Below are positions 61,902-64,000 of a stretch of 64,000 nucleotides of DNA, one piece after another (the stretch's first letter is position 1; each line of letters opens with the position of its first letter). The DNA is from Aquila chrysaetos chrysaetos (Eukaryota; Chordata; Aves; Accipitriformes; Accipitridae). The notes below the pieces were generated by a model. That model was not told where the DNA came from. It searched no databases and was given only the letters and a program-made list of their open reading frames with translations. A program made the translations under genes and the position numbers. The DNA lies in assembly GCF_900496995.4 (NCBI RefSeq), contig NC_044006.1, forward strand, positions 36,703,120 through 36,767,119, written 5' to 3'.

Positions 61902-64000
61902 CGGGGCGGTGATGAATTTTATCCCTACTAAAGGCCAACAGGACTCTTTTTCTTAGGCAGGGCCTGAAACAGGAATAGGAACTTAGGTGTGCCTCACATT
62001 AACACACCTCTTGCTGTTACCCAATAATAACACAAAAAAATAGTCAGGCCTCTCCATTGCCTCTCTGTACTTCCCTTTCTCCCAGGGAGCATGTGGAAGG
62101 AAGTCACAGGCTGTATCTGGCTCAGACGTGTCTAAGTTTATATCTGCATCAAGAGGCAGTGGAAGGAAAATGCCTGGAAACAAATTTGTTCAGGATTTTT
62201 GTTGGAAGGGCCCAGATCCTCTCCTTGATGGGGCTGGCTTCTTGGGGCTTTTCTGGGCTGCAGGCATGGATCGTTTGAGCCAGGTTGTGTGATCGCATGT
62301 TGGGACTGTGCCTCACATTGCCGTCTGCATCTGCGGTCCATACTATCCTGGAGGAGGCGTCCCAAAATGTTAGTGTGCTATAAATGTAGGAAATAGGTGC
62401 CATCTCAGCAGAGTATGGGGCAGGGACCTCTGAAGTCAGTCTCACTTCTAACGTGTACACTTGACAGGTTTCTGAAAGTCCAGCATGGTGAACTCTGATC
62501 CCTTGAGTGCTGCAGAATTTGCAGCAATACTGCCCTACCAAAAGAGGTATCCAATGAAGATGCTTGTACCAACACACTGTGGCTCAAGAAAATAGGAAAA
62601 CCAGAGTGCCATCCTGCCCTGAAGATTCGTACAGGCCAGTTATGGCAATATTTCTGGAGGCTGATCACTGAGGTGACATGGGATATCATATGAAGGGAGC
62701 AGGGTGGTGCGAGCTCTGGCAATGACTGAGGAATCTGTGGGTAAGAAAATAACCTCATTTTAGCAACCACATGGACTATCCACTTCTAAATTAACTTCAG
62801 AACATGAATATAATTAGGCTTAATTACGAACAGGTTCTAATAGGACTAGAAGGAAAAACAGGTTAAAGTAAATAATTAGCATTCATCATGTAGGCAGCTT
62901 TAGCTCCTGGATTAGTTGCAATGAAGTTACATGGTAATGTTGAATAAAGATTGCATTTATGATACTTACAGCAATAATTTCATATTTATTAACAGGTAAA
63001 ATAACTTTATTTGGAAATCCTATCTTTCCTGCGTGAGGGGTCACATTGACTCCATTGTCATGCCTGACTAAATGATAATCACTTTGCAAAATGATTTCAG
63101 GTGTTGGCATAAAAAGTCCTAAGACTGAGCCGTAGAAAAAAGCTATACAAGGTAGAGATGGAAAAGACATGGAAGGTCATGAAGGCATTCCTTCTGCTAG
63201 TATAATATTGTGTCTTACAGTAACTTCTACTTTCATGCCGCTTTATCTAATTGGTATTATAAAGACCCAAGCAATGAGGATTCCAGCCCTTGAGAATTTT
63301 CCAAAAATCTAATTCATCTTAAAGTTGCAAATGCTCCACTCCATAGAAGGGCCTTTTTCTAAGCCTTGTACAGATGGAAAATTCTACAAACAATTTACTA
63401 ATCAGAGCTCTATTTCTGTATCCCATATGAATGTGAAATCTTACAGTACAGCCCATCCTCAACTTTGGGACAATTACACCACACATTTTGCTATTTAAGT
63501 AACTGTCTGCTACTCCAGTTAATGCACCTGAACTTAATTTGCTGTGAAAATAGGGATTCTGAAACACACACTGCATATAATTTGTTTTATTTGTTGCCTT
63601 TGACGGATCTGCAAAACTGTAAAAAACAAACAACCATTTCCTCCTCCCCTGCTGAATAATGTAGAAAATTAGCCACGCAAAATGAGAGAGACATGTCTTG
63701 CAGTAGTGTAGATCATCTCTGAAGGTAGAATCTTAACAACTCAGGAATACTAATTTCTGAAATCTTACTCAAGAAAGTGAGAGACTAAATGATTTAATAG
63801 CTAACTTACTTATATCCAGGATTATAAATTTTGCTTTTCAGGACTGACTCTACATTCTTGTGAATCTGCTAGAGAACCAAACGTAGCAGGCTTCTTTTCA
63901 GGAGCTTAAAGAATGTGGAGCAGTGCGATTTCTACAGTGAAACAAGAATAATTGTATTTTAAGAACAGGAAGAAGCAGCCTGAAAAATAGTTGTGCTAAT

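Overview
This window is almost entirely non-coding nuclear DNA from an amniote, most likely a bird. The bird call rests on three things: (1) an old CR1-type LINE relic with recognisable reverse transcriptase residues and a second CR1 3' end; (2) a 1.14-kb solo LTR of a type I recognise from bird genomes, with its target-site duplication intact; and (3) low density of other interspersed repeats, with MIR-like SINEs and short palindromic repeats that are widespread in birds and other reptiles. The species cannot be told from the sequence.

The only protein-coding exon I can support is the last coding exon of a class III ubiquitin-conjugating enzyme of the UBE2E group, on the minus strand at 51483-51580. 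It has a clean splice acceptor, a stop codon, and a 3' UTR running left to a probable poly(A) signal near 50834. Its residues fit UBE2E1 and UBE2E2 equally well and exclude UBE2E3. I favour UBE2E2 because the last intron is longer than 12.4 kb and about 50 kb of gene-free DNA lies downstream. If so, positions 1 to about 50800 are the spacer 3' of the gene (towards UBE2E1 by vertebrate synteny), and 51581-64000 is its last intron.

Layout: 1-9000 is AT-rich spacer with a MIR-like SINE, palindromic repeat fragments and an (AAT)n tract. A compact solo LTR lies at about 9016-9372. The CR1 relic occupies about 10.8-11.9 kb. From 12 to 33 kb there is spacer with further repeat fragments and several motif-rich blocks that may be conserved enhancers. 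The large solo LTR is at 33416-34556. From 34.6 to 50.8 kb there is more spacer, including a GC-rich block (43.4-44.3 kb) with a duplicated 70-bp motif and a pair of about 200-bp direct repeats (48.8 and 49.7 kb). The 3' UTR and last exon follow, then intron to the end, containing one strong enhancer-like block (54.6-55.0 kb), a CpG cluster and a 33-base G tract.

No CRISPR array, operon, RNA gene or new gene system is visible. Open frames of up to about 190 codons occur on both strands, but none resembles a known protein, apart from the CR1 fragment, and none looks selected. The most useful leads are the solo LTR with its internal minisatellite, the CR1 relic, the duplicated segments, and the candidate enhancers around UBE2E2.
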